Assembly (NCBI GenBank): GCA_036971475.1
Contig: JBAIZL010000010.1
Location: 6,796,131 to 6,860,130, forward strand
Source of the DNA: Prosapia bicincta
Lineage: Eukaryota > Arthropoda > Insecta > Hemiptera > Cercopidae
Length of the DNA: 64,000 nucleotides
Direction: 5' to 3'
Notes under the pieces: generated by a model
Databases searched by the model: none
The model's input: only the letters and a program-made list of their open reading frames with translations
What the model was told of the DNA's origin: nothing
Shown here: one piece after another, positions 39,101 to 51,330 of the stretch
Layout: the number at the start of each line of letters is the position of its first letter
Numbering within the stretch: position 1 is the first letter of the stretch
Position numbers and translations under genes: made by a program

Positions 39101-41676
39101 CTTAGCATAGGGTCAGCTGGAAGTAGATAAAGGTCCAGTATGACAATCTGGACCCATTAAATTAGATGAGTTTTTCAAGTACTCTTTGGTCGGTCGGGCT
39201 ACTCCATCCAAGCCTCTGTAGCAACAGTGTCCGATTCTTAGCATAGGGTCAGCTGGAAGTGGATAAAGGTCCAGTATAACAATCTGGACCCATTAAATTA
39301 GATGAGTTTTTCAAGTACTCTTTGGTCGGTCGGGCTACTCCATCCAAGCCTCTGTAATAACAGTGTCCGACTCTTAGCACAGGCTCAGCTGGAAGTAGAT
39401 AAAGGTCCAATATAACAATCTGGACCCATTAAGTTAGATGAGTTATTCAAGTACTCTTTTTTCGGTCGGGCTACTCCATCCAAGCCTCTGTAGTAACAGT
39501 GTCCGACTCTTAGCATAGGGTCAGCTGGAAGTAGATAAAGGTCCAGTATAACAATCTGGACCCATTAAATTAGATGAGTTATTCAAGTACTCTTTGGTCG
39601 GTCGGGCTACTCCATCCAAGCCTCTGTAGTAACAGTGTCCGACTCTTAGTATAGGGTCAGCTGGATGTAGATAAAGGTCCAGTATAACAATCAGGACCCA
39701 TTAAATTAGATGAGTTATTCAAGTACTCTTTGGTCGGTCGGGCTACTCTATCCAAGCCTCTGTAGTAACAGTGTCCGACTCTTAGCATAGGGTCAGCTGG
39801 AAGTAGATAAAGGTCCAGTATAACAATCTGGACCCATTAAATTAAATGAGTTATTCTAGTACTCTTTGGTCGGTCGGGCTACTCCATCCAAGCCTCTGTA
39901 GTAACAGTGTCCGACTCTTAGCATAGGGTCATCTGGAAGTAGATAAAGGTCCAGTATAACAATCTGGACCCATTAAATTAGATGAGTTTTTCAAGTACTC
40001 TTTGGTCGGTCGGGCTACTCCATCCAAGCCTCTGTAGTAACAGTGTCCGACTCTTAGCACAGGCTCAGCTGGAAGTAGATAAAGGTCCAATATAACAATC
40101 TGGACCCATTAAGTTAGATGAGTTATTCAAGTACTCTTTGGTCGGTCGGGCTACTCCATCCAAGCCTCTGTAGTAACAGTGTCCGACTCTTAGCATAGGG
40201 TCAGCTGGAAGTATATAAAGGTCCAGTATAACAATCTGGACCCATTAAATTAGATGAGTTTTTCAAGTACACTTTGGTCGGTCGGGCTACTCCATCCAAG
40301 CCTCTGTAGTAACAGTGTCCGACTCTTAGTATAGGGTCAGCTGGATGTAGATAAAGGTCCAGTATAACAATCAGGACCCATTAAATTAGATGAGTTATTC
40401 AAGTACTCTTTGGTCGGTCGGGCTACTCCATCCAAGCCTCTGTAGTAACAGTGTCCGACTCTTAGCATAGGGTCAGCTGGAAGTAGATAAAGGTCCAGTA
40501 TAACAATCTGGACCCATTAATATAAATGAGTTATTCTAGTACTCTTTGGTCGGTCGGGCTACTCCATCCAAGCCTCTGTAGTAACAGTGTCCGACTCTTA
40601 GCAAAGGGTCATCTGGAAGTAGATAAAGGTCCAGTATAACAATCTGGACCCATTAAATTAGATGAGTTATTCAAGTACTCTTTGGTCGGTCGGGCTACTC
40701 CATCCAAGCCTCTGTAGTAACAGTGTCCTATTCTTAGCATAGGGTCAGCTGGAAGTAGATAAAGGTCCAGTATAACAATCTGGACCCATTAAATTAGATG
40801 AGTTATTCAAGTACCCTTTGGTCGGTCGGGCTACTCCATCCAACCCTTTGTAGTAACAGTGTCCGACTCTTAGCATAGGGTCAGCTGGAAGTAGATAAAT
40901 GTCCAGTATAACAATCTGGACCCATTAAATTAGATGAGTTATTCTAGTACTCTTTGGTCGGTCGGGCTACTCCATCCAAGCCTCTGTAGTAACAGTGTCC
41001 GACTCTTAGCATAGGGTCAGCTGGAAGTAGATAAAGGTCCAGTATAACAATCTGGACCCATTAAATTAGATGAGTTATTCAAGTACTCTTTGGTCGGTCG
41101 GGCTACTCCATCCAAGCCTCTGTAGTAACAGTGTCCGACTCTTAGTATAGGGTCAGCTGGATGTAGATAAAGGTCCAGTATAACAATCAGGACCCATTAA
41201 ATTAGATGAGTTATTCAAGTACTCTTTGGTCGGTCGGGCTACTCCATCCAAGCCTCTGTAGTAACAGTGTCCGACTCTTAGCATAGGGTCAGCTGGAAGT
41301 AGATAAAGGTCCAGTATAACAATCTGGACCCATTAAAATAAATGAGTTATTCTAGTACTCTTTGGTCGGTCGGGCTACTCCATCCAAGCCTCTGTAGTAA
41401 CAGTGTCCGACTCTTAGCAAAGGGTCATCTGGAAGTAGATAAAGGTCCAGTATAACAATCTGGACCCATTAAATTAGATGAGTTATTCAAGTACTCTTTG
41501 GTCGGTCGGGCTACTCCATCCAAGCCTCTGTAGTAACAGTGTCCTATTCTTAGCATAGGGTCAGCTGGAAGTAGATAAAGGTCCAGTATAACAATCTGGA
41601 CCCATTAAATTAGATGAGTTATTCAAGTACCCTTTGGTCGGTCGGGCTACTCCATCCAAGCCTTTGTAGTAACAGT
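36101..41676 (+). repeat. Higher-order repeat D, copy 1 (41 monomers, 5576 bp)
   Basis: Defined by markers repeated at exactly +5576: attagcatag (36245 and 41821), catagaagcc (37305 and 42881 at its gaagcc), ggctgctcc variants (38521/44097 and 38793/44369), ttattctagt (39845/45421) and caacccttt (40841/46417). The few differences from copy 2 are single bases, for example tacgctttgg at 37277 versus tactctttgg. Confidence 0.93.
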
Positions 41677-41690
41677 GTCCGACTCTTATC
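40480..41690 (+). repeat. Nested 6-monomer (816-bp) repeat inside higher-order repeat D
   Basis: Markers gcaaagggtcatctgg (40601 and 41417) and gtcctattctt (40725 and 41541) recur at 816 bp, six monomers. The same 816-bp spacing appears in the second 41-monomer copy, where caacccttt is at 46417 and 47233. Fixed variants of this subfamily are ttattctagtac, gtcatctgg and cctattctt. Confidence 0.85.
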
Positions 41691-44600
41691 ATAGGGTCAG
41701 CTGGATGTAGATAAAGGTCCAGTATAACAATCTAGACCCATTAAATTAGATGAGTTATTCAAGTACTCTTTGGTCGGTCGGGCTACTCCATCCAAGCCTC
41801 TGTAGTAACAGTGTCCGACTATTAGCATAGGGTTAGCTGGAAGTAGATAAAGGTCCAGTATAACAATCAGGACCCATTAAATTAGATGAGTTATTCAAGT
41901 ACTCTTTGGTCGGTCGGGCTACTCCATCCAAGCCTCTGTAGCAACAGTGTCCGACTCTTAGCATAGGGTTAGCTGGAAGTAGATAAAGGTCCAGTATAAC
42001 AATCAGGACCCATTAAACTAGATGAGTTATTCAAGTACTCTTTGGTCGGTCGGGCTACTCCATCCAAGCCTCTGTAGTAACAGTGTCCGACTCTTATCAT
42101 AGGGTCAGCTGGATGTAGATAAAGGTCCAGTATAACAATCTAGACCCATTAAATTAGATGAGTTTTTCAAGTACTCTTTGGTCGGTCGGGCTACTCCATC
42201 CAAGCCTCTGTAGTAACAGTGTCCGACTCTTAGCATAGGGTTAGCTGGAAGTAGATAAAGGTCCAGTATAACAATCTGGACCCATTAAATTAGATGAGTT
42301 TTTCAAGTACTCTTTGGTCGGTCGGGCTACTCCATCCAAGCCTCTGTAGTAACAGTGTCCGACTCTTAGCATAGGGTCAGCTGGAAGTAGATAAAGGTCC
42401 AGTATAACGATCAGGACCCTTTAAATTAGATGAGTTTTTCAAGTACTCTTTGGTCGGTCGGGCTACTCCATCCAAGCCTCTGTAGCAACAGTGTCCGACT
42501 CTTAGCATAGGGTTAGCTGGAAGTAGATAAAGGTCCAGTATAACAATCAGGACCCATTAAACTAGATGAGTTATTCAAGTACTCTTTGGTCGGTCGGGCT
42601 ACTCCATCCAAGCCTCTGTAGTAACAGTGTCCGACTCTTAGCATAGGGTCAGCTGGAAGTAGATAAAGGTCCAGTATAACAATCTAGACCCATTAAATTA
42701 GATGAGTTATTCAAGTACCCTTTGGTCGGTCGGGCTACTACATCCAAGCCCCTGTAGCAACAGTGTCCGACTCTTAGCATATTGTCAGCTGGAAGTAGAT
42801 AAAGGTCCAGTATAACAATCTGGACTCAAAAAATTAGATGAGTTATTCAAGTACTCTTTGGTCGGTCGGGCTACTCCATAGAAGCCTCTGTAGTAACAGT
42901 GTCCGATTCTTAGCATAGGGTCAGCTGGAAGTAGACTAAGGTCCAGTATAACAATCAGGACCCATTAAATTAGATGAGTTATTCAAGTACTCTTTGGTCG
43001 GTCGGGCTACTCCATCCAAGCCTCTGTAGTAACAGTGTCCGACTCTTAGCATAGGGTCAGCTGGAAGTAGATAAAGGTCCAGTATAACAATCTGGACCCA
43101 TTAAATTAGATGAGTTATTCAAGTACTCTTTGGTCGGTCGGGCTACTCCATCCAAGCCTCTGTAGTAACAGTGTCCGACTCTTAGCATAGGGTCAGCTGG
43201 AAGTAGATAAAGGTCCAGTATAACAATCTGGACCCATTAAATTAAATGAGTTATTCAAGTACTCTTTGGTCGGTCGGGCTACTCCATCCAAGCCTTTGTA
43301 GTAACAATGTCCGACTCTTAGCATAGGCTCAGCTGGAAGTAGATAAAGGTCCAATATAACAATCTGGACACATTAAATTAGATGAGTTATTCAAGTACTC
43401 TTTGGTCGGTCGGGCTACTCCATCCAAGCCTCTGTAGTAACAGTGTCCGACTCTTAGCATAGGGTCAGCTGGAAGTAGATAAAGGTCCAGTATAACAATC
43501 TGGACCCATTAAATTAGATGAGTTATTCAAGTACTCTTTGGTCGGTCGGGCTACTCCATCCAAGCCTCTGTAGTAACAGTGTCCGACTCTTAGCATAGGG
43601 TCAGCTGGATGTAGATAAAGGTCCAGTATAACAATCTAGACCCATTAAATTAGATGAGTTTTTCAAGTACTCTTTGGTCGGTCGGGCTACTCCATCCAAG
43701 CCTTTGTAGTAACAATGTCCGACTCTTAGCATAGGGTCAGCTGGAAGTAGATAAAGGTCCAGTATAACAATCTAGACCCATTAAATTAGATGAGTTTTTC
43801 AAGTACTCTTTGGTCGGTCGGGCTACTCCATCCCAGCCTTTGTAGTAACAGTGTCCGACTATTAGCATAGGGTCAGCTGGAAGTAGATTAAGGTCCAGTA
43901 TAACAATCTGGACCCATTAAATTACATGAGTTTTTCAAGTACTCTTTGGTCGGTCGGGCTACTCCATCCAAGCCTCTGTAGTAACAGTGTCCGACTCTTA
44001 GCATAGGGTCAGCTGGAAGTAGATAAAGGTCCAGTATAACAATCTGGACCCATTAAATTAGATGAGTTTTTCAAGTACCCTTTGGTCGGTCGGGCTGCTC
44101 CATCCAAGCCTCTGTAGTAACAGTGTCCGACTCTTAGCATAGGGTCAGCTGGAAGTAGATAAAGGTCCAGTATAACAATCTGGACCCATTAAATTAGATG
44201 AGTTTTTCAAGTACTCTTTGGTCGGTCGGGCTACTCCATCCAAGCCTCTGTAGTAACAGTGTCCGACTCTTAGCATAGGGTCAGCTGGAAGTAGATAAAG
44301 GTCCAGTATAACAATCTGGACCCATTAAATTAGATGAGTTTTTCAAGTACTCTTTGGTCGGTCGGGCTGCTCCATCCAAGCCTCTGTAGTAACAGTGTCC
44401 GACTCTTAGCATAGGGTCAGCTGGAAGTAGATAAAGGTCCAGTATAACAATCTAGACCCATTAAATTAGATGAGTTTTTCAAGTACTCTTTGGTCGGTCG
44501 GGCTACTCCATCCAAGCCTCTGTAGTAACAGTGTCCGACTCTTAGCATAGGGTCAGCTGGAAGTAGATAAAGGTCCAGTATAACAATCTGGACCCATTAA

Positions 44601-47240
44601 ATTAGATGAGTTTTTCAAGTACTCTTTGGTCGGTCGGGCTACTCCATCCAAGCCTCTATAGTAACAGTGTCCGACTCTTAGCATAGGGTCAGCTGGAAGT
44701 AGATAAAGGTCCAGTATGACAATCTGGACCCATTAAATTACATGAGTTTTTCAAGTACTCTTTGGTCGGTCGGGCTACTCCATCCAAGCCTCTGTAGCAA
44801 CAGTGTCCGATTCTTAGCATAGGGTCAGCTGGAAGTGGATAAAGGTCCAGTATAACAATCTGGACCCATTAAATTAGATGAGTTTTTCAAGTACTCTTTG
44901 GTCGGTCGGGCTACTCCATCCAAGCCTCTGTAATAACAGTGTCCGACTCTTAGCACAGGCTCAGCTGGAAGTAGATAAAGGTCCAATATAACAATCTGGA
45001 CCCATTAAGTTAGATGAGTTATTCAAGTACTCTTTTTTCGGTCGGGCTACTCCATCCAAGCCTCTGTAGTAACAGTGTCCGACTCTTAGCATAGGGTCAG
45101 CTGGAAGTAGATAAAGGTCCAGTATAACAATCTGGACCCATTAAATTAGATGAGTTATTCAAGTACTCTTTGGTCGGTCGGGCTACTCCATCCAAGCCTC
45201 TGTAGTAACAGTGTCCGACTCTTAGTATAGGGTCAGCTGGATGTAGATAAAGGTCCAGTATAACAATCAGGACCCATTAAATTAGATGAGTTATTCAAGT
45301 ACTCTTTGGTCGGTCGGGCTACTCTATCCAAGCCTCTGTAGTAACAGTGTCCGACTCTTAGCATAGGGTCAGCTGGAAGTAGATAAAGGTCCAGTATAAC
45401 AATCTGGACCCATTAAATTAAATGAGTTATTCTAGTACTCTTTGGTCGGTCGGGCTACTCCATCCAAGCCTCTGTAGTAACAGTGTCCGACTCTTAGCAT
45501 AGGGTCATCTGGAAGTAGATAAAGGTCCAGTATAACAATCTGGACCCATTAAATTAGATGAGTTTTTCAAGTACTCTTTGGTCGGTCGGGCTACTCCATC
45601 CAAGCCTCTGTAGTAACAGTGTCCGACTCTTAGCACAGGCTCAGCTGGAAGTAGATAAAGGTCCAATATAACAATCTGGACCCATTAAGTTAGATGAGAT
45701 ATTCAAGTACTCTTTGGTCGGTCGGGCTACTCCATCCAAGCCTCTGTAGTAACAGTGTCCGACTCTTAGCATAGGGTCAGCTGGAAGTATATAAAGGTCC
45801 AGTATAACAATCTGGACCCATTAAATTAGATGAGTTATTCAAGTACACTTTGGTCGGTCGGGCTACTCCATCCAAGCCTCTGTAGTAACAGTGTCCGACT
45901 CTTAGTATAGGGTCAGCTGGATGTAGATAAAGGTCCAGTATAACAATCAGGACCCATTAAATTAGATGAGTTATTCAAGTACTCTTTGGTCGGTCGGGCT
46001 ACTCCATCCAAGCCTCTGTAGTAACAGTGTCCGACTCTTAGCATAGGGTCAGCTGGAAGTAGATAAAGGTCCAGTATAACAATCTGGACCCATTAATATA
46101 AATGAGTTATTCTAGTACTCTTTGGTCGGTCGGGCTACTCCATCCAAGCCTCTGTAGTAACAGTGTCCGACTCTTAGCAAAGGGTCATCTGGAAGTAGAT
46201 AAAGGTCCAGTATAACAATCTGGACCCATTAAATTAGATGAGTTATTCAAGTACTCTTTGGTCGGTCGGGCTACTCCATCCAAGCCTCTGTAGTAACAGT
46301 GTCCTATTCTTAGCATAGGGTCAGCTGGAAGTAGATAAAGGTCCAGTATAACAATCTGGACCCATTAAATTAGATGAGTTATTCAAGTACCCTTTGGTCG
46401 GTCGGGCTACTCCATCCAACCCTTTGTAGTAACAGTGTCCGACTCTTAGCATAGGGTCAGCTGGAAGTAGATAAATGTCCAGTATAACAATCTGGACCCA
46501 TTAAATTAGATGAGTTATTCTAGTACTCTTTGGTCGGTCGGGCTACTCCATCCAAGCCTCTGTAGTAACAGTGTCCGACTCTTAGCATAGGGTCAGCTGG
46601 AAGTAGATAAAGGTCCAGTATAACAATCTGGACCCATTAAATTAGATGAGTTATTCAAGTACTCTTTGGTCGGTCGGGCTACTCCATCCAAGCCTCTGTA
46701 GTAACAGTGTCCGACTCTTAGTATAGGGTCAGCTGGATGTAGATAAAGGTCCAGTATAACAATCAGGACCCATTAAATTAGATGAGTTATTCAAGTACTC
46801 TTTGGTCGGTCGGGCTACTCCATCCAAGCCTCTGTAGTAACAGTGTCCGACTCTTAGCATAGGGTCAGCTGGAAGTAGATAAAGGTCCAGTATAACAATC
46901 TGGACCCATTAAAATAAATGAGTTATTCTAGTACTCTTTGGTCGGTCGGGCTACTCCATCCAAGCCTCTGTAGTAACAGTGTCCGACTCTTAGCAAAGGG
47001 TCATCTGGAAGTAGATAAAGGTCCAGTATAACAATCTGGACCCATTAAATTAGATGAGCTATTCAAGTACTCTTTGGTCGGTCGGGCTACTCCATCCAAG
47101 CCTCTGTAGTAACAGTGTCCTATTCTTAGCATAGGGTCAGCTGGAAGTAGATAAAGGTCCAGTATAACAATCTGGACCCATTAAATTAGATGAGTTATTC
47201 AAGTACCCTTTGGTCGGTCGGGCTACTCCATCCAACCCTT
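41677..47240 (+). repeat. Higher-order repeat D, copy 2 (41 monomers, 5576 bp)
   Basis: The second tandem copy of the 5576-bp unit, nearly identical to the first. Differences seen include attgtcagctgg near 42781, gtagactaagg near 42933 and gtaccctttgg near 44076. The copies diverge again after about 47240. Confidence 0.92.
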
Positions 47241-47979
47241 TGTAGTAACAGTGTCCGACTCTTAGCATAGGGTCAGCTGGAAGTAGATAAAGGTCCAGTA
47301 TAACAATCTGGACCCATTAAATTAGATGAGTTATTCTAGTACTCTTTGGTCGGTCGGGCTACTCCATCCAAGCCTCTGTAGTAACAGTGTCCGACTCTTA
47401 GCATAGGGTCAGCTGGAAGTAGATAAAGGTCCAGTATAACAATCTGGACCCATTAAATTAGATGAGTTATTCTAGTACTCTTTGGTCGGTCGGGCTACTC
47501 CATCCAAGCCTCTGTAGTAACAGTGTCCGACTCTTAGCATAGGGTCAACTGGAAGTAGATAAAGGTCCAATATAACAATCTGGACCCATTAAATTAAATG
47601 AGTTATTCTAGTACTCTTTGGTCGGTCGGGCTACTCCATCCAAGCCTCTGTAGTAACAGTGTCCGACTCTTAGCATTGGGTCATCTGGAAGTAGATAAAG
47701 GTCCAGTATAACAATCTGGACCCATTAAATTAGATGAGTTATTCAAGTACTCTTTGGTCGGTCGGGCTACTCCATCCAAGCCTCTGTAGCAACAGTGTCC
47801 GACTCTTAGCATAGGGTCAGCTGGAAGTAGATAAAGGTCCAGTATAACAATCTGGACCCATTAAATTAGATGAGTTATTCAAGTACTCTTTGGTCGGTCG
47901 GGCTACTACATCCAAGCCTTTGTAGTAACAGTGTCCGACTCTTAGCATAGGGTCAGCTGGAAGTAGATAAAGGTCCAGT

Positions 47980-48974
47980 ATAACAATCTGGACCCATTAA
48001 ATTAGATGAGTTATTCAAGTACTCTTTGGTCGGTCGGGCTACTCCATCCAAGCCTCTGTAGGAACAGTGTCCGACTCTTAGCATAGGGTCAGCTGGAAGT
48101 AGATAAAGGTCCAGTATAACAATCAGGACCCATTAAATTAGATGAGTTATTCAAGTACTCTTTGGTCGGTCGGGCTACTCCATCCAAGCCTCTGTAGTAA
48201 CAGTGTCCTATTCTTAGCATAGGGTCAGCTGGAAGTAGATAAAGGTCCAGTATAACAATCTGGACCCATTAAATTAGATGAGTTATTCTAGTACTCTTTG
48301 GTCCGTCGGGCTACTCCATCCCAGCCTCTGTAGTAACAGTGTCCTATTCTTAGCATAGGGTCAGCTGGAAGTAGATAAAGGTCCAGTATAACAATCAGGA
48401 CCCATTAAATTAGATGAGTTATTCAAGTACTCTTTGGTCGGTCGGGCTACTACATCCAAGCCTTTGTAGTAACAGTGTCCGACTCTTAGCATAGGGTCAG
48501 CTGGAAGTAGATAAAGGTCCAGTATAACAATCTGGACCCATTAAATTAGATGAGTTATTCAAGTACTCTTTGGTCGGTCGGGCTACTCCATCCAAGCCTC
48601 TGTAGGAACAGTGTCCGACTCTTAGCATAGGGTCAGCTGGAAGTAGATAAAGGTCCAGTATAACAATCAGGACCCATTAAATTAGATGAGTTATTCAAGT
48701 ACTCTTTGGTCGGTCGGGCTACTCCATCCAAGCCTCTGTAGTAACAGTGTCCTATTCTTAGCATAGGGTCAGCTGGAAGTAGATAAAGGTCCAGTATAAC
48801 AATCTGGACCCATTAAATTAGATGAGTTATTCTAGTACTCTTTGGTCCGTCGGGCTACTCCATCCCAGCCTCTGTAGTAACAGTGTCCTATTCTTAGCAT
48901 AGGGTCAGCTGGAAGTAGATAAAGGTCCAGTATAACAATCAGGACCCATTAAATTAGATGAGTTATTCAAGTAC
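47980..48974 (+). repeat. Terminal 4-monomer (544-bp) higher-order repeat at the array edge
   Basis: Copy 1 is 47980-48523 and copy 2 is 48524-48974, the latter cut off 43 bp into its fourth monomer. Matching markers are gtaggaacag (ggaaca at 48061 and 48605), gtcctattctt, and gtccgtcggg with cccagcctct (48301 and 48845). The variants inside the pair are shared exactly as far as compared, so the duplication at the very edge is recent. Confidence 0.9.
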
Positions 48975-49018
48975 GTAATACTTGGTCGTTAGGCGTATTC
49001 TACTGATCCTGAGGTCTA
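48975..49018. other. Right edge of the satellite array and junction sequence
   Basis: The last satellite monomer runs to gttattcaagtac at 48974, and then the sequence leaves the consensus. The next 40 bp keep a faint resemblance (cttggtcg, then gtattctactgatcc against ctttggtcggtcggg and ctactccatcc), so a highly degenerate monomer is possible but weak. There is no target-site duplication or transposon end that I can see at the junction. Confidence 0.6.
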
Positions 49019-49175
49019 TTGGAAAAGCAGGAGAAACCGGAGTGTGTGGAAGGGATATCTTCTCGTCCAATAAAAAATCTGAAGTTTAGGAAGGATCTAG
49101 TGGTTCGAGGATTTCTGGAAAGGCATGGGGAAACCATATTGTTCGGGTGTCATCTCTTCTCGCGAAATTCTAAGG
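49019..49175 (+). repeat. Diverged direct duplication next to the array (96-bp offset)
   Basis: A segment starting ttggaaaagcaggagaaacc at 49019 resembles ctggaaaggcatggggaaacc at 49115, and both run into atcttctcg / atctcttctcg. By eye about 33 of 46 aligned bases match. This stretch is more GC-rich than the DNA to its right. It does not resemble the satellite. It could be a relic of an older tandem or transposable sequence. Confidence 0.4.
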
Positions 49176-50036
49176 CGTTTGTGAGGTTCTAACTTGAACT
49201 AAGGAACTTACATGTGAAAAGTTCACTCAACATGAAGTGATGTAAATATAATATGTGTATTACCATATTTAATGCCCTACATACTTTAGTTGCTAAATTA
49301 CCAACGGCCAAGCCTTAGTGTCTGGTAGGGGTATCGTCTCGTCTCGTTGGCGCTTTACGGAAAAGATTCCGTCCTCTCACAAACATCGTGATACCAAGTC
49401 TCCTATCTCTCGATTGATGCTAGTCACCTGGTTAGCAAATCACGTGCATGTGATTGATTCGTGGAATTGTAGATAGCATGCCTAAGAATAATCTTACTAA
49501 GCATTTGGTCCATCTTTGTGCCCTTAGGACGCAGAGATGGAAGACGAGGGCCAAGTTCCCCTTTGCAAATTTACATTATCTTCACCTCCATTATTTCTCA
49601 ACTATTCACCAGTATTACTCTTCTCTATCACCTAGGTCGACGAGCGGGGCAGTGACCCAGAACACAGCATGATCCTAGTAAGGGATCTCTAACCTGAGTT
49701 TCCTAAGCCAGTAAAGGGTGCAATAACATTACTTGTTATTCGTTATTATTGTTGTTGATGTTGTTATTGATATCATTGTTATATAACATATAGGAGTGTA
49801 TAACTAGTGTAGAATAAACTTTGGCAATATTTCCAATTGTTTTATTGGCATAAAGCAGTTTTACTTTTAGGTATAAAGTTGTAATGAAAATGACATGACT
49901 TTAATGAGTAGTTAAGATACAGGGGATTTTTAATATCTAAATCTTTAAAATGTTCCTATGAGTACTCACTTGTTGGTTTATTTTTGTCGTACATTCTATA
50001 TAAACAAGTTTCATGCCTTGGTTGAACTGTCTTTGC
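49176..50036. other. AT-rich flank without recognisable gene
   Basis: Contains one 72-codon open frame (49454-49672, plus strand) with no recognisable motif, and an imperfect TTG/TTA-rich stretch around 49724-49790. No tRNA-like box, no transposon end and no coding pattern was seen. Confidence 0.6.
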
Positions 50037-50240
50037 AATGCTTAAGGCATAGATCAAGTGGTGAAGTGCTGCAGCAACTGTAGGGCAGTTGGAAACATGA
50101 TGTAATTTAAGTTCTTTGTCAATGTTTAAGGCATTATCACAGTATAATCCTTCCTTTGTAGGATAGTTCATTGTTCAAGGCCTGCAGCAACTCCAGGGGA
50201 GCTGGAATCATGATGTGTTGTAAGCTCCTCGACGAGACAG
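50037..50240 (-). repeat. Diverged duplication with 113-bp offset
   Basis: The segment gctgcagcaactgtagggca beginning at 50069 and its continuation up to taagttctt is repeated as cctgcagcaactccagggga at 50181 running to taagctcct, about 75% alike by eye. Flanking words (caatgcttaaggca at 50036, caatgtttaaggca at 50120) suggest a longer decayed unit. Two overlapping minus-strand open frames (50171-49956 and 50343-50137) cover the two copies, but the 113-bp offset puts the shared sequence in different reading frames, which argues against a repeated protein domain. The strand given is that of those frames and is otherwise arbitrary. Confidence 0.5.
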
Positions 50241-51250
50241 CTGCCACAATTTTGTTATTTTTTATTCCCATCTGGTGAAGTTTTCCTGCTTTTGTGATGT
50301 GTTGTTCTTTGTCTGATGCGAGTGGCGGCTGACTTCCTGTCAATATTGCGACGAGTAAATGTTACTTGATTATGAGTTTTGACTCTCAAGGGCAATTAGT
50401 ATGAAAACTGCCTTAGCGTTTCAAAGAAATATTTTACTTTATACATTTCTGAAGAAAAACATATTAATATAAGTTTCTAATATAATAATCGAATCAAGGA
50501 TGTATTATTTGTCTAATAAAATAAAGGACTTTGCGATTTTGTTTCACAAAAGGAGAATAATTCACTAATTGAATACTTTGTGATCGCCTAACTGGGCTGA
50601 AGTACACCCCAGCAATTAAAAAACGTATTCTTTAGTCAGGCATATTATAGTTAGAGTTTTATGTGTTTAGAAAAATACTTATTTCCGTTTGTAAAATATC
50701 CTTGACTTCCTTCTGTTACAAATATATATAAATATATGATTGTATACAGGGATATATATCTGAAATGGTAATGTTATGTCCTAATCATGCCATCTGGATG
50801 TCTGTGGAGGTTGTTACCTTTAGTTTTAATGGGACTGTTTTATTGGTTATTTGACTTTATTTAATTAGCTTTTATTTAATTACTATGTAAGAATAGCCTG
50901 CAAAGTTACAATGCAGACGTATTTTTGGTGTAAATATGAGCTATGTATGTATAGCTATATAAATTGATTTTAAAATTCGACTACAAAATGTAACACTCCA
51001 TATCATCATACAGTGACATCTTTATTTCTATGTTAGAAATTCAGACATTATTTCACATTATAAAGTATATTTTACATTCATTAAAATCTAAATGTTTACT
51101 CACATCTGGATTGGCATTATGGTTAAAGGGCAACATTTGCAACAGTTATCAGTCTGTCGATACTTGTTCTAGACAAGTGACGCATTAAATATTTATACGC
51201 TACATTTTCCCAGTTTATCGTAAAAGCACTGCAAATTACGTAAAAACGTT
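50241..51250. other. AT-rich flank, nothing recognised
   Basis: Low-complexity AT-rich sequence with short ATATATA runs (for example 50723-50737). I see no open frame of note, no RNA gene and no repeat unit. Confidence 0.6.
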
Positions 51251-51330
51251 TCACAACTCACAAAGGCTGTGGCTATATACACTGCATACATTGTTCCCGC
51301 GCCTCGAATTGATTTTCTCCTTTACTATAA
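51251..51330 (+). repeat. Interspersed repeat fragment, copy 1 (plus orientation)
   Basis: The sequence from caactcacaaaggctgtggc through ctgcatacattg to cgcgcctcgaattgattt matches the reverse complement of 59049-59130. The shared words are AACTCAC(G/A)AAGGCTGTGGCT, CTGCATACATTG and CGCGCCT/TGCGCCT followed by GAATT, about three quarters identical with small indels. This marks a dispersed element or relic. I cannot assign it to a named family and see no terminal repeats or coding sequence. Confidence 0.6.

Larger units (their letters stand above)
1..48974. repeat. Tandem satellite array, 136-bp monomer, about 360 copies
   Basis: A head-to-tail array in which the motif ataacaatctggaccc recurs every 136 bp (for example at 1, 137 and 273) up to a last start at 48932, after which 43 bp of a further monomer remain. 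It also runs off the left edge. The consensus monomer is about 44% GC and contains a GGTC-GGTC-GGG core at monomer positions 49-59, a CAGCTG palindrome at 111-116 and three CpG sites (52, 56 and 93). The distance between first and last monomer start is 48931 bp, only 29 bp short of 360 x 136, so indels are almost absent and nearly all variation is substitution. Because 136 is not a multiple of 3, the reading frame shifts at each repeat and no frame stays open. Any transcript would be non-coding. The family is not one I recognise. A centromeric or other heterochromatic location is plausible from size and organisation but not shown. Confidence 0.98.

Noticed and set aside
1..48974. CRISPR-like regularity
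   Set aside because: The period is regular, but the whole 136 bp is repeated with scattered substitutions. There are no unique spacers, no leader and no cas genes, and the flank looks eukaryotic.
49100..49125. tRNA-like B-box (ggttcgagg)
   Set aside because: The match to GGTTCGANTCC is incomplete, and no A-box or cloverleaf could be placed around it.
49956..50343. Pair of minus-strand frames as exons of one repeated-domain gene
   Set aside because: A GTGAGT word follows the first frame near 49966 on the minus strand and could be a splice donor. However, the duplicated DNA is offset by 113 bp, so the repeated sequence is read in different frames, and no protein family is recognised.
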